Part shown: positions 63,749-64,000 of the stretch, piece by piece | How positions within the stretch are numbered: position 1 is the first letter of the stretch | Layout of the letters: the number at the start of each line of letters is the position of its first letter | Source of the DNA: Cyanophora paradoxa | Lineage: Eukaryota > Glaucocystophyceae > Cyanophorales > Cyanophoraceae | Reading direction: 5' to 3' | DNA length: 64,000 nucleotides | Assembly (NCBI GenBank): GCA_004431415.1 | Contig: QPMI01000434.1 | Location: 1 to 64,000, forward strand | Program-made: the position numbers and the translations under genes | The notes under the pieces: model-generated | The model's input: only the letters and a program-made list of their open reading frames with translations | What the model was told of the DNA's origin: nothing | The model's database searches: none

Positions 63749-64000
63749 GCCCCATCCGCCCCTCCCGCCTCCGCTCCCTCCGCCCTCCGCGCCCCGCCCC
63801 TCCTCCTGCCCCGCGGCGATCTCATTCCCCAGCCGCCGCTGGGCCTAGCCTTGCCGCCCCTCAGGGCGGCGATACCTCAGTCTTTAGCCTCCGATCCTCT
63901 GTAAATCTTATGCTTTGCATTCACACGCGTGGTTTTTGTATGTTTCTGTATGCCGACAATCAGTTCTATACTAAGTCTACGGTTCGCTGGCGGTGGCGCG
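63749..64000 (+). other. 3' flank of the copine gene
   Basis: Pyrimidine-rich, then AT-richer from 63890. tgtaaatctta at 63900 resembles the tgtaaat just after the stop of the preceding gene and may be part of a 3'-end signal. No further gene was seen. Confidence 0.45.

Overview
This is nuclear DNA from a eukaryote with a compact, very GC-rich genome. Nearly every gene is split by short introns of about 50-120 bases. The introns have 5' ends of the type GTGCGC, GTCCGC or GCCCGCC, a CTGAC/CTCAC/CTAAC branch-site-like motif about 12-20 bases before the acceptor, and a 3' end usually ending CGCAG or GGCAG. Coding strands are so GC-rich that long open frames also appear antisense; I ignored these. 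Gene content is that of a free-living, probably flagellated microbial eukaryote: a fused tryptophan synthase, an NPHP3-like ATPase, a thioredoxin-like protein and many low-complexity Ala/Pro/Gly proteins. A GC-rich microalga such as a haptophyte or pelagophyte would fit, but this is inference; no rRNA or plastid marker is present.

Layout (strand in brackets): VPS13-like lipid-transfer protein, 3' part only (+); NPHP3/TEP1-like DUF4062-NACHT ATPase with a myristoylation signal (-); RIC1 (-); F-box/ankyrin protein (+); proteasome subunit RPN3 (-); tryptophan synthase alpha-beta fusion (+); MAPKK-like kinase (-); an unknown protein (-); two unknown proteins (+,+); a doubtful zinc-finger-like ORF (-); M32 carboxypeptidase (-); LCMT1-like PP2A methyltransferase (+); a divergent pair of related unknown proteins A (-) and B (+); a degenerate thioredoxin (-); a beta-propeller-like protein (+); a protein with RRxS repeats (+); an F-box/LRR protein (-); a membrane-anchored His-rich, Cys-repeat protein (+); and a copine-type vWA protein (+).

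The genes alternate in direction, so many pairs are head-to-head over very short spacers (49 bp between the M32 peptidase and LCMT start codons) or tail-to-tail (46 bp between gene B and the thioredoxin gene). They do not form one pathway. Loose themes are membrane traffic (VPS13, RIC1), protein turnover (RPN3, two F-box proteins, M32 peptidase), signalling (MAPKK, LCMT1, RRxS protein, copine) and possible ciliary functions (NPHP3-like, thioredoxin-like).

The observations most worth following are: frequent GC-AG introns with an AG|GCCCGCC donor; the A/B gene pair, which share a roughly 110-residue module that I do not recognise; and short sequence motifs shared between distant, less GC-rich intergenic stretches. 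Exon boundaries were read by eye. Those in tryptophan synthase, LCMT1, copine and the thioredoxin-like gene are firm. Those in the unknown genes and the MAPKK 5' end are not.
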